From assembly GCF_042453785.1 (NCBI RefSeq), contig NC_091670.1, positions 33,243,501 through 33,307,500 of the forward strand: a stretch of 64,000 bases of DNA, given 5' to 3'. Shown here piece after piece: positions 9,593-20,951 of this stretch (position 1 is its first letter; every line of letters begins with the position of its first letter). The notes under the pieces were generated by a model. The model was not told the origin of the DNA and did no database searches. It worked only from the letters and a program-made list of their open reading frames with translations. The DNA comes from Malus domestica. Its lineage: Eukaryota; Streptophyta; Magnoliopsida; Rosales; Rosaceae. The position numbers and the translations under genes are program-made.

Positions 9593-11115
9593 TAATTGGG
9601 GCGGTGGCCTCCTAGTGGAGATTTTTAGGATGGTGATGTTAGGCATTCTGTAGCTGAATTTCGTGAGGCTTTTCATGTGCAAGTGTTTAGTAAGTTCATA
9701 GAATAAAGAAAAACACTTTAAACTCAAATGTAGTATACATTTACAAGAAGGGAGAGAGATCGCAGAGTAAAAAGAGAGATACGGCCTTGAGGAATTTACA
9801 TTAGGAAAGATCTTCAAGTAATACAAACATTAATAAAAAAGATCTTTTAGATCTCATAAGATTTCTACATAATCTTTACTTAGGATTTACACAATTACAT
9901 TCTTAATTAAATTAGAACTACAACAAACTTTACCAAATAAAATATCTATATTTTAGAAAGAAAAAACATACAATTACAAGCCTTAAAATTGTCGGAGTTT
10001 TAATACTACATTGATATAAAAACGAAAAAGATAAAGGAGAAAAGGCAACTTTGTATTTAGTACGTACGCAAAGATGAGGAAAGCAACACGAAGTACATGA
10101 ACACAAATAGCCTTAACGTATCCATTGGTGGCTAAAATATGTTCGATCAATATCTTTTTTTTTTCTCTTCAAGTTTCATGTGTGACTGAAATTTGCATAT
10201 GGTTCAATATCTTAGTGAGTAGGGTGTTGTGTTTCTACATATGTGTCCAAATTCGAAACTGCCCCTCCTTAAATTTATTGTAATAGTTTCGAAACGTCTC
10301 TCTTTCCATAATAATAATAAAAAATATTTTTAAAAAACATGTGTTAGTAAAATTCTTTTGTTCAATTAATTAACAACTATATCTCTATATAATGAAAATG
10401 ACTTAATACGTTGACTATTTTGCTTTGACACCATAAAAAAAAAATTAATTTCATAATAAAATTAATTAATAATATGTTGTAGGCGGAATTTGACTTGCAA
10501 AATAATAAAATTCCAGTTGTACATTATTCTTCAGATCCTCATGGAGCATGCATGCATTAGTCAGTTGGGTTTGGAAGATTCAAAGTATGACAGACTCTTA
10601 TTTTCTGGTCCAATCTAACTTTGTCTTCCATGTTGAATTATACATATCTGGCATGTCTCCCCCGCTACAATCTGGGCATGAGTCATTGAGAAAGTGATTA
10701 CTTAATTTCATAAATTCGCGACTTTGACATTTTTATTTTCATCACGACTAACAATAGTATATAAAAATATTGCGTGTTAAAGAAACAGATGAGTCCCTTT
10801 TATGTATGTGTCTAGATTTCTCGTATAAGTTTCTTAAACAATAGTGTTGATATAGACTTTATGATTTGGTGATACTATTTGGACGCACAAAATTAACTGT
10901 AATCAAAGAGTATGTCAACAAAGGATAATATGTACACAACAAAACAAAATCCTAAACCCTAAAACCTAAACTAAAAAACCTAAGCCTTTATGTAACAAAA
11001 CATTTTTAGGTTCGTTGGACAAGATTTCACACCCTACGTGCCATTTTTCCCTTGACGCCAAAAGTTTGCCCAGCGAAAGCTGACTTGCCCAACTAAATGA
11101 CTCTGTCGCGCACAT
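9593..11115. other. No gene recognised; holds a second copy of the peptide-gene upstream region
   Basis: AT-rich intergenic sequence. At about 10540-10760 it repeats words found upstream of the peptide gene (4845-5110) in the same order, but no peptide coding sequence follows. At about 10950-10985 there is a degenerate run of CCTAAA-like words too short to call telomeric. Confidence 0.5.
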
Positions 11116-12205
11116 CAGGGGTGGATTCGGTTTCATTCGGTTCGATTTTTTGCCAAAACAGAAACTGAACCAAAATTTCGGCTCGGTTCAGTTCGGTTCA
11201 ATTTTCTTTTGATTTTTTTTCAGTTAGGTTTTGTTCGGTTCAGTTTCGATTTTTTATTTTATATTTATAAAACTTGATCTTTTTTTTTAAATATGGAATT
11301 TAGAAAAGAGGCTTGCATTAGTTGACTAATAATAAGAAAGTGGGGAAAGTGGAAAGTGGGAAGGTAGTTGTATATATACAAGATCATATAAACCAATCCT
11401 ATTATATCAACAACCTCAATTGCAAAGAAAAATGATCACCATATCCATTAAAAAAGCAGACAAATAGAAAAACTCTTTCAAGTTCCAAAGCCTTCCAAAA
11501 CTTTCCTCTATAACCAATAAAATATACTCCCTAATTGAACCAAGTATAACAACAACAACAATAATAACAAAACATTTTCCCACTAAGTAGAGTCGGCTAT
11601 ATGAATCCTAGAACATCATTGCGTTCGGTTCTGTGTCACGTCTTCCGTTAGGTCCAAGTACTTTAAGTCTTTTCTTAGAGTCTCTTCCAAAGTCTTCCTA
11701 GGTCTTCTTCTACCCCTTCAACCCTAAACCACTTTCCCCGTAATCGCATCTTCTAACCAGAGTGTCAGTAGGCCTTCGTTTCACATGTCCATACCATCGT
11801 AACCGATTTTCTCTCATATTTCCTTCAATTTCGGCTACTCCTACTTTACCTCGGATATCCTCATTCCTAATCTTATCATTTCTCGTGTGCCCACACATCC
11901 AACAAAGCATTCTCATCTCCACCACATCCATTCCTAATTGAACCAAGTATGCTCCTTGAAAAAGACATAGGTTAGTTTCAAACTTGGAAACAAAGTTTCA
12001 CAAAAGAAACATCATAGACATACATTCATAAAGTGTAAATGGATTTGGTTCGGTTCAGTTTTCAAACCTCCAAAGCCGAAACTGAAACCGAACCAATAAG
12101 CTTCGGTTCGATTTTTTCATTTTCGGTTCAATTTTTTATTTTTTAGTTTCAGTTTAGTGTTCGGTCCCTTTTTTCGGTTTTTTTTATTTTTTGAACCCAC
12201 CCCTA
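11116..12205. mobile_element. hAT-like GGTTCGG-rich element with nested LINE (1090 bp)
   Basis: The ends are CAGGGGTGGATTC and GAACCCACCCCTA (near-inverted). The flanking octamers are GCGCACAT (11108-11115) and GCGCACAG (12206-12213), 7 of 8 matching. Both subterminal zones are filled with CGGTTCGG / CCGAACCG words. A second member with perfect ends is at 23239-24061. No transposase. A LINE fragment is inserted at 11548-11932. Confidence 0.75.
11548..11932 (-). mobile_element. 5'-truncated RTE-type LINE, 385 bp
   Basis: On the minus strand it encodes the C-terminal tail of a plant LINE polyprotein (VEMRMLCWMCGHTRNDKIRN, RGKVGVAEIEGN, RLRWYGHVKRRPTD). It ends with TAGTGGGAAAATG and a (TTG)n-like 3' tail. 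A perfect 18-bp target duplication CCTAATTGAACCAAGTAT flanks it (11530-11547 and 11933-11950). Stops and a frameshift are present after RRCDYG. Confidence 0.85.
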
Positions 12206-13060
12206 GCGCACAGCCTCTGACAAAACCCTAATCGATGACCATTTTTGCCCAACCAATTGAAACATGCGTCGGGTAAAATTACAGAGGTACATCAGTAATG
12301 TTACAATAATACATATATGACTTTTGTTCGGTACAACCACTCTACTGTCCACTTTGTGAAGTCTAGACTTTTAGGTTTGGCTTTCCTTGTTAAATATTAT
12401 ATTTTTGTAACCACATGCTCAATTTAGTTTTAGACTACATTCTCTGATTATGGGATGCTGCTACTGGGATTAAACGTTCAAGGATGTGGCTCACATCACT
12501 TCAAAAGGTTTGGTCATGTATGTGCATTTCACGTCTATATTCTTGGTGCATTATAGTGTTGTTGTCTAGTCAGAACTGCTCGCTGATTTCCAGCTGGCTA
12601 GGCATGCAAATTAAGAGCTGCCCACATGGGCTTCCTGATAGCTTTCTGCTAATAGTCAGATCTCAGCCTTTAATCTTTTATGATCAGTTTGTAGTACAAC
12701 AAGTGTCCTTAGTTGGTGAGAAAAACAAACTGATACTTTTGGGGTTAAGATCCCTAGCTAAGGTTCTTTCCATTTTGGGGTTTTCAGATTATATTGTCTA
12801 GAGAGAGAAGTTAGAGAGAGATAGAGCATTTATGCTTCCACCTTCTTCCTCCTCCTCATTTATGAAACCCTAGTTGCAAAACCAAGTTTGTGCATTAAAC
12901 AACCAATCATTGTATATTAGGGTTGCATTGTTTTAAGGTTTTGCATTAAGTTCTTGGTTTGGTTTGTAAACTTTAAATCTGTTTTTAAATCCCTTAATTA
13001 TCACTTTCACATTATCCCTTTTAGCCTTTTAGGGGTGGAGGTAGTTTCACAGGATACAAG
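12206..13060. other. No gene recognised
   Basis: An open frame at 12484-12801 has neither a recognisable domain nor splice context. The rest is AT-rich intergenic sequence. Confidence 0.4.
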
Positions 13061-13352
13061 GTGGGATGGGAGACAAAATCAGGACATGGATTAGGCGTTG
13101 GACGGTGGCCGACCTTGGGCAGCCCTTAGGTGGCCTAGGCGGGCGACTGAGTGGCCTAGGCGGGCGACTGAGTGGCCTAGGCGGTCCAAGAATTTCAGTT
13201 TTGTTTTGTTTTCAAGAATGCAGATCAGCTGCATTCTTACCTTTCTGAGTTTCTGGTTTTCTGTTTGGCGAAGAGGAAAAGATGAAGATGATGAGAAATG
13301 ACTTTCTCTCTCTTCCTTTCACACCACGTGACCACTCTCATACTTTTCTTAT

Positions 13353-13632
13353 GGCTTTTAGCCAAAATGATCATTGAGATTTGCATAACTCATCACTTTA
13401 GTCTCTGAGATTTGAAATCAATAGAAGTGGTCCCTGAGATTGTACACCATCAATTATTTTGATCATTTCGTAAAACATTATGTTGAATAAAAATCAAAAT
13501 GACAAAATACCCTCAATTTAATAAACAATAGGCCAAAACAATAGGCCAAAATAAAAATTCTATTGATTTCAAATCTCAGGGACCAAAGTGAAGAGTTATG
13601 CAAATTTCAGGGACCATTTTGGCTAAAAAGCC
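13353..13632. mobile_element. Mutator-type MITE, 280 bp
   Basis: Long inverted arms (GGCTTTTAGCCAAAATGATC at left, ATTTTGGCTAAAAAGCC at right) with the 9-bp duplication TTTTCTTAT at 13344-13352 and 13633-13641. Non-coding. Confidence 0.85.
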
Positions 13633-13762
13633 TTTTCTTATTTAATTTTTTTCTTAGTTTCTCTCCAATCAAGTTTAGATAGCTAGCATCAAGTTGCTTG
13701 CTTTATTGATTTTTCTCATTAAAAAATGATAGGGTGTCAGGCTGAAAATGTGTTAACTATTA

Positions 13763-14126
13763 GAGTAAATTGTAGCAATGATCATTCAACTAAAAATCCA
13801 TTAACATTGGTCCCTTAACTCATCAAAACGTGCATCTTTAGTCCCTCAACTAAAAATCTATTATCAATGGTCCCTCAACTTTAATCCAACTGGAAAGATG
13901 GTCCCTCAACTTTAACCTAATTCGAGAAATGGTCCATCAACTTTAACCCAATTGTAGCAATGATCATTCCAACATAACTCATTTTAACAAAATTTTGACG
14001 AAGTTGACGAAAATGACCATAGCTACACATTTTGATATGTTGAGGTACCAATGGTAATGAATTTTTAGTTAAGGGACAATATCTCTAATTTGATAAAAGT
14101 TGAGGGACCATTGCTACAATTTACTC
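13763..14126. mobile_element. Mutator-type MITE, 364 bp
   Basis: Inverted ends GAGTAAATTGTAGCAATG and CATTGCTACAATTTACTC are perfect complements, flanked by the 9-bp duplication TAACTATTA at 13754-13762 and 14127-14135. The interior has repeated GGTCCCTCAACTTTAA words. Confidence 0.92.
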
Positions 14127-14641
14127 TAACTATTAAGTATTGGTGTAGAGTCCCATCTTTATGCGTCCTAGTGTGCCACTTTGCTTTCTACATTCACATA
14201 TTTGACACCTTTATTTCTCTTTAAATTCATCAGAAATTAATATGATCTCTAAAAAATATTTTGTAAATGATCACAGACTTGTAATAATTTGAAGTTTTAT
14301 TTTATACAATCAAATTCATCAAAATACGAAAGATATATGATAAATTTACCTAAATCTGCCTAGTCCGCCAGGCTCCCGCTTAGCTGCTTAGGCGCTAGAC
14401 CCCAGCCCATCGCCCGATTAGCACATAGCATCTTTTAAAACCTTGATTAACAATGAACACCGTGATGGGGCATAAATTATCTTGAAGAGAAAGAACCAAG
14501 TTGTTGACATGACTGTAGTTTCAAAATTGTTTATTTTAAAATTGAGTTTGCATACCAATCTTTACTGAATTAATTATTGCAATTATTTTTTTATATTCGA
14601 AGTGATTAATTATGCCATCGACACCAAATATTCCATTATCA

Positions 14642-14840
14642 GGAATCAGATCCCCTCCTGATCATAGGGTGGGGATCCTCCTGACCGGGCCATCTGGGCC
14701 ATTGAAATTTGATCCAACGGCTAACAATAATTATAACTTTTAGAAGGCCCCTTGTTTGTAGCTGTTGGATCAAATTTCAATGGTCCAGATGAGCCGGTAA
14801 GGAGGATCTCCACGCTATGCTCAGGAGGGGATCCGGTTCC
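14642..14840. mobile_element. Mutator-type MITE, 199 bp
   Basis: Arms GGAATCAGATCCCCTCC and GGAGGGGATCCGGTTCC, with further inner pairing (GGATCAAATTTCAATGG). The 9-bp duplication CCATTATCA is at 14633-14641 and 14841-14849. Confidence 0.88.
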
Positions 14841-14993
14841 CCATTATCAATCTGGGAAATTATCAATATACCTTACCAATCGCTTTCAATACCTACCTAA
14901 CATGATTAAATATACCATTCATACCAAATACTCCATTATCAATTTGGGAAATTGTCAATATACCTTACGGATTGCTTTCAATACCTAGCTAAA
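14841..14993. repeat. 92-bp tandem duplication next to the MITE
   Basis: CCATTATCAATYTGGGAAAT and the 40 bp that follow occur at 14841 and 14933. The MITE at 14642-14840 inserted into the same CCATTATCA word at the start of the first unit. Confidence 0.8.
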
Positions 14994-15110
14994 CTTCAAA
15001 TTTGTTTGACAATATGAATAAATGTTCACACTGCAATTTTCAATATTCTATTTTAAAGATAAGAGACAAAGACTTCAACACAAAGTGTAAGAAAATTCAA
15101 ATCATCTCGA

Positions 15111-15404
15111 GTAATGTTATTCATACTATATTTTTATACCATATTTCTATATCATCTTAGCAGACATCTGATGTGGACAGCCACATCATTTGAAAAATTT
15201 GTAAAACCCAAGAAAAGGAAGGAGAAAGACTCCTCATATACCACAATCATCATTTAATTAACTAGTTTTTCTTAATTATTAGTTTATTAAATAATGAACT
15301 AAATTAAAAAATCTGATTAATTCAAATGATGTGGTTGTCCACATCAAATGTCACCTAAAGTGGTATGAAAATGTGATACAAAAATATAGTATGAATAACA
15401 TTAC
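15111..15404. mobile_element. Inverted-repeat MITE, about 294 bp
   Basis: Ends GTAATGTTATTCATACTATA and TATAGTATGAATAACATTAC are exact complements. Inner arms also pair (GGACAGCCACATCATTTG with CAAATGATGTGGTTGTCC). The target duplication is unclear; TA is possible. Confidence 0.85.
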
Positions 15405-15846
15405 TTAATCTTCTTAGACAAATACCATCTCATATATTAATTAAGAAAGAATATTCAAAGGTTTCTAGATTGTCGTGCTCGTTGACAATTGATTAAGGGA
15501 CTTTTTTTTTTCTACATACTTTTTAAATTTGCCCGGTGGTAGTTTTTATCTTAAATTTTGATATAAATTTACAAAAAAAAAAAGTTTTCAAACTTCACAA
15601 GAAGTCCAAGGTTTCTCCCATTTTCTTTAAGTTTAATAGCAAAATCTTAAACAGGTCAAAAATCTAGTGCTGGTTGTTTAGAATCCATCTACTGAGGCAC
15701 AGGTAGCATCTAAGCAAGGAACGGGCCCGCCTGCAAAGTCAGAGTTTAAGTGGGAAAACAAAAACAAATAGAGGATATGCAAATTAATAATGCATCTCAC
15801 TATAAGTAAAGTCCTGAGTTGCTTAAAAAAAGTACACACAGAAACC
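15405..15846 (+). promoter_or_regulatory. Upstream region of the MIK2-like receptor gene
   Basis: AT-rich 5' flank between the MITE and the start codon. No unambiguous TATA box. An upstream in-frame ATG at 15790 would add 19 residues without signal-peptide character. Confidence 0.4.
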
Positions 15847-18800
15847 ATGGTGAGATTTTCAACTTATTGTGATAAAGTATGCTTTCTAGCTTGCCTTATC
15901 TTGTATCTTCAGCTAGCTTCATCACCAAAAAGTGCTTTTGCTTCTGCCAATTCCACTGAAGCAGAAGCACTCCTCAAATGGAAAGCTAGCTTTCAAAACC
16001 AAACCCAAAACAACCTGACCTCATGGATTAAGGCAAATGAAGCCCCATGCAATACTTGGGTTGGTGTTTCATGCAACTCTGCTGGAAGTGTCAACAGATT
16101 AAACCTCACCAATTCTGGTATACAAGGTACTCTACTTCAATTTCCATTCATGTCTTTGCCTAATCTTGCATATGTTGACCTCAGCTTGAATGAACTTTTT
16201 GATCAAATCCCACCTGAGATCAGTTCCCTCACCAAACTCATCTATTTCGATATATCCTACAATCAAATGTCTGGAAAAATCCCACCCGAAATCGGTCTTT
16301 TAACAAATCTTCAGGTTCTTCACCTAAATGCAAATAAGTTCAACGGCTCAATTCCTCAAGAAATAGGCCAACTTAAATTCGTCTATGAGCTAGCTCTAAA
16401 CTTCAACAATTTAGAGGGTTCAATTCCAGCTTCTGTCGGTAATTTGAGCCAATTGACTTCTTTGATTCTCTTCGGAAACCAACTTTCGGGTCCTATCCCT
16501 CCCGAAATAGGAAACCTTTCGAAGTTGGTTGAACTTTACTTGTTTGACAACTATTTATCAGGCCCAATCCCTCTGAGTTTCGGAAACTTGAAAAATCTAA
16601 CCACGATGATGTTGTACAACAATACCCTTTCTGGCTCTATCCCAACTTCTTTGTGCAATTTGACAAACCTTGTTTATCTCTCTCTCTACGATAATAAACT
16701 TTCCGGCACTATTCCTCAAGAGATTGGAAGCTTGAAATTTCTTGTGTCTCTAGAGCTGACCAACAATCAGCTCAACGGAACCGTTCCCTCTTCGTTTGGC
16801 AACTTGAGCAGCCTAGAAAACCTATACCTCCGCGGTAACCAATTATCTGGATCAATCCCCCAAGAGATGGAGAATCTAATCAAGTTGACTATACTTGACT
16901 TGGCTACTAACCGATTTTCTGGTTATTTGCCTCGAGATATATGTAGAGGTGGATTGCTACAAAGGTTTAGTGCAGAAAACAACGAATTTTCAGGTCCAAT
17001 CCCGAAAAGCTTGAAAGGTTGCAAGAGCTTAGTCAGAGTCCGTCTTGAAGGGAACCAGTTTACAAGCAATATATCTGAAGACTTTGGTGTCTATCCGAAT
17101 CTTCAGTTTGTAGACCTAAGCGACAACAACATGTATGGTGAAATCTCAGACATCTGGGGACAGTGTCCAAACTTAACAACTCTAATATTTGCGGGGAACA
17201 ACCTTACTGGTAGCATACCATCTGAGATTGCCAATGCAACAAACCTTCAAGAACTCGATTTTTCTTCGAATCATCTGGTTGGGGTGGTTCCCAAGGATTT
17301 GGGGAGATTGGCTTCGATGGTGAACCTAAAACTGAATGGCAATGAACTTTTGGGTTCTATACCCTCTGAATTTGGAGCATTCACTGAACTCGAATATCTT
17401 GACGTGTCAACCAACATGCTGAACGGCTCAATTCCAAGCACTTTTGGCGAATTGGTCAGTTTAAACTACTTGAATTTGAGCAACAACAATTTCAGTCAAG
17501 AAATTCCATTTCAGTTGGGGCAGTTATTTCACCTGTCACAATTAGATTTAAGTCATAACTCACTTGAAGGTAAGATACCATCAGAAATGAGCAATATGCA
17601 GAGCTTGGAGCGACTGAATCTTTCCCACAATAATCTTTCCGGTCTCATTCCAGCAACGTTTGATGGAATGCGCGGCTTGCTGTACGTGGACGTATCCTAC
17701 AATCACTTGCAGGGTCCCATCCCCAACAACAAGGCATTTCAAGATGCCCACAGCTTTGAAGGGAATGTAGGTTTGTGTGGAAATGTTGTAGGACTACAAT
17801 CCTGCAATAAGCACGTCTCAAAAAGAAAAAACAACAGAAAACTCGTGTTTGCAATTGTTTTCCCTATCTTGGGAGTAGTTTTACTTGCTTTCCTTGCAAT
17901 TGTCTTCATTAAAACAAGAAGAAAGAAAGAGCCAGAAACAGACAAGAGCGATATCCATGATGAAGAAGAAGTTTTTTCAATCTCTCTTTTTGATGGAAAA
18001 AAATTGTATTCGGAGATCATAAGAGCAACCGATGGTTTTAACTCCATATATTGTATTGGGAAGGGAGGATCTGGAAGTGTCTACAAGGCAAAGCTACCAT
18101 CAGGCAGCATAGTTGCAGTGAAGAAACTCCATCAAAAACTTGGCAGGGAGGAGACATCACAGAAGGAGTTCCACAATGAAATAAGTGCACTAATCAATAT
18201 ACGACATCGAAATATTGTGAAACTTTGTGGTTTCTGCTCAAATTCACAGCACTCCTTTCTGGTCTATGAGTATCTTGACAAGGGTAGTCTGGCTTCAATC
18301 TTGAGCAAAGAAGACGAAGCAAAAAAATTGGATTGGAGTAGAAGGGTGAGAATTGTAAAAGGCGTAGCTCATGCACTGTCTTACATGCATCATGATTGCG
18401 TGCCACCAATTGTACACCGGGACATATCAAGCAGCAACATTTTGCTGGATTACGACTACGAGCCTTGTGTTTCGGACTTCGGCACTGCTAAGCTTTTGAA
18501 TCCAGACTCATCGAATTGGAGCTCTCTTGCAGGCACATACGGATATGTAGCACCAGGTAAAGTAAAACAGTTAAAAAAATATAATGTTTTCTAAATTTGT
18601 GATATCAAGTTAACATATACTAATGGCTTGCTCTTCCTTAATTTTATGCAGAGTTGGCCTACACAATGAAGGTAACTGAGAAATGTGACGTTTATAGCTT
18701 CGGAGTGCTGGCACTGGAAGTGATCATGGGAAAGCGACTAGGCGATTTAATCTCGTCCTTTTCGTCTCCATCCGCGTGTGAAAACAAATTGCTGAAGGAT

Positions 18801-19001
18801 GTATTGGACCAACGGCTTCCACCTCCTACACCTGAAGTTGAAGATGAACTGACAACCATTGCAAGTGTAGCAATCGCATGCAGGCATTCGCAACCGCAAT
18901 CTAGGCCAACAATGCACATGGTTTCTCAGTTGTTATCATTACAAAATGCAACTTCCACTGGAGGACCAGGCATCACACTTGAACAACTCATTAAGATTTG
19001 A
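15847..19001 (+). CDS. MIK2-like: MIK2-like LRR receptor-like serine/threonine kinase (1019 aa)
   Basis: Exon 1 is 15847-18556 and exon 2 is 18652-19001, with a GT-AG intron splitting the E of the APE motif (GTAGCACCAG|GTAAAG ... TGCAG|AGTTGG). The chosen ATG has good context (ACCATGG) and opens a signal peptide ([23 protein letters not shown]). An LRR N-terminal cap follows ([20 protein letters not shown]), then about 23 LRRs of the LxxLxxNxLxGxIP type. A transmembrane helix lies near residues 666-688, before KTRRKK. The kinase has a Gly-rich loop [10 protein letters not shown] (about 738), VAVKK lysine 759, HRD at 857-859 with ISSSN, and DFG at 877-879, so it should be an active RD-type plasma-membrane kinase. 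In Arabidopsis MIK2 senses SCOOP peptides and Fusarium elicitor and contributes to LURE1 response; which ligand this one binds is unknown. The C-terminus (LEQLIKI) is intact. A broken copy lies at 27139-30930. Confidence 0.93.
18557..18651 (+). other. Intron of the MIK2-like gene
   Basis: 95-bp phase-1 GT-AG intron (GTAAAG to ATGCAG) with a likely branch site TACTAAT at about 18618. Its position within the APE codon is kept in the pseudogene at 30736-30829. Confidence 0.9.
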
Positions 19002-19760
19002 ATTGCGTTTGACATTGTTTGAGTTGGCACGAAAGTCGGATGGTCTTGTTTAATTATATCAATACATCTATATTGTTATTCCTACTTAGTAAAATAAGGT
19101 TTGTTTGTTGTTGTTGTTGCTGTAATATATGTATGTTGTTCTTCAGACAAGATTAAGTACAATCTTCAACTAATTACAAATATTTTTTTATTGCAGAATC
19201 AACTGGATTGAGTTGACTATAATTTATTTTTTGTAGTTGAGTTAACTATTACTTGATTGAAGCCACATGGTACTATGTTATAATTGCAGGTAAATTAACA
19301 AGAAGAGGAGTGCTAGTTGGACTCGCTCCTAAAACCTCGTTTGGTAACTTGGATTGTACTAATTATTAAATTAGTGAGACGTTTGGTGCTTTATCAGACT
19401 AAAAACTGACCATTTAATATTGTGTTTGATATAAGAGATTATTCGAATTGTTATTATTTTATGTGAATGATTACAAAAATTGTGGATGTAGAATTTGGTA
19501 ATTAAAAGTCCTCATGTCTTATGGTAATATGATCTTTTGAATCGTAAAGTGTTGGCTTCATGCAACGGTCTGTGAGTGGTGACGTGTTCCAATCATGCAC
19601 ACTCTTGCCTTAGGGTTGTATAAGAACCAACTTTCACCATTTGAGAAAGTATGAATGAAATCAAAATGTTATAGCCTTTATCTTTTCCCTTTTCTCTTTC
19701 GAATTGCTTCTCTACTGTTTGGCACCTATCATCTGCTATCAAGATCCAGGTGTTGTCTTC
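19002..19760. other. 3' flank of the receptor gene and start of TE sequence
   Basis: 3' UTR-like T-rich sequence, then non-coding sequence. From about 19600 it resembles the leader of an LTR retroelement: a degenerate primer-binding-like TGCTATCAAGATCCAGG at about 19732 lies just before the gag remnant. Confidence 0.35.
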
Positions 19761-19761
19761 C

Positions 19762-20951
19762 ATGGGCAAGAGCAAAGCTTTTGTCGTTGTTGCCGACGTC
19801 ACGGAAGCCGATCTCGAACTGGAGTATCAGCAACACCAAATCCTTGAGCAACTCAATGGGTTTCATGACTCGATGTTGATGTTGGCCACTCGCCAAGAGA
19901 CCTTCTAGTCTTACTTGATGAACATTTCAGCTTGCTTGGCTAATATCAGCCTTGTTCAGTCCCATTTGATGGAGGAGCTCTGGTCATCCCACCAACCACC
20001 GCCGCCTACCCAGGTCTCCCTGATCCCATCGGTTCTCTCCACATCCTGATTGGCTCGGCATCCACCCCACAGCCCCACCCACCCGCTGCTGTCTCTCCAC
20101 CTACATGGGGTTCTCAATACTCCAAATCCCCCCACATCCCTTACACCCTGTCACAAGTGATCGGATATCCGTTGGCATCTCCTTAGTTTTCCACGTCCAC
20201 TTCCACTCTTCGTCACCCCCCTCCCACACTATTTCCCACCCACCAACAACACCCCATCCTGTCTGGCGCCCCGTCCCACTCCACTGGTACCAAATTCATG
20301 AAAATCGAGCTTTCCTGGTTCTCCAGCGATGACCCATTCAGCTGGTTAGCTTTAGCGGAAGAGTATTTGGACTACCATGGTGTCAACACCCCCAACAGGG
20401 TCACGGTGGCGGGCCTCCATTTCACTGGTGATGTGGCTTTGTGGTTTAAGTGGTACAAATTGCATATTGGATCCAATTTATGGGCCACCTTCACCGAATG
20501 TCTCTTACAACGCTTTGGGCCGGGTGACCAATTAGACTTCAATATGTCCTTCTCTCATGTATCCCAAAAAGGACCTCTCGAGGCCTATGTCAATGATTTC
20601 ATTCGTTTGTCTTGCCGAGCCCAAGGTTGGACCAATGCACAACATTTAGGGGCGTGGGCTTAAGATGGACCTCCGTATTAGCTCAAGCACCTCATTCTTT
20701 GGCCCGCGCCATCAAACTCGCCCGTATCTATGACAATAAGCAACAACGATGTCATAGCACCTTCCGCTAATACTCTCCTTGCCCTTCTCCGACGTCTCTG
20801 GTAGTGTCCTCGACGACATCCGCTCCACCCACCAGACCACTTCCCTCCTCGGCAGCTCGGCCACCGCTGCACCTATCTCCAACAGTAGTCTGTGAGCGCA
20901 GTTCTCGGGGCCAATGTTTATATTGCCCAAAGAAATACTTTCCTGGCCACA
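19762..20951 (+). mobile_element. Gypsy-type retrotransposon gag remnant, truncated
   Basis: An ATG frame (MGKSKAFVVVADV, LELEYQQHQ) runs into a stop at about 19907. After frame changes, 20298-20663 encodes a retrotransposon gag domain (WFSSDDPFSWLALAEEYLDY, VALWFKWY, RFGPGDQLDFN, LEAYVNDFI). A partial zinc knuckle, CLYCPKKYFPGH, lies at about 20917-20951, where the sequence is cut by the LTR beginning at 20952. No protease, RT or integrase remains. Confidence 0.75.

Larger units (their letters stand above)
13095..14442. mobile_element. CTAGGCG-family hAT-like element containing two MITEs
   Basis: The left zone at about 13120-13190 has three GTGGCCTAGGCGG(G) copies. The right end at 14340-14442 (TTAGGCGCTAGACC, AGCATCTTTTAAAACCTTG) aligns with the right end of the element at 7580-8721. 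Its own 5' terminus could not be fixed and no target duplication was found. MITEs sit inside at 13353-13632 and 13763-14126. Confidence 0.5.

Noticed and set aside
9416..9826. 136-residue open frame on the minus strand
   Set aside because: Half of it covers the 262-bp tandem duplication of a non-coding transposon remnant; no domain.
10945..10990. Interstitial telomere-like CCCTAAA words
   Set aside because: Only a few degenerate units, well within what AT-rich sequence gives by chance.
12484..12801. 105-residue open frame on the plus strand
   Set aside because: No domain, no plausible splice or promoter context, and no resemblance to a known family.
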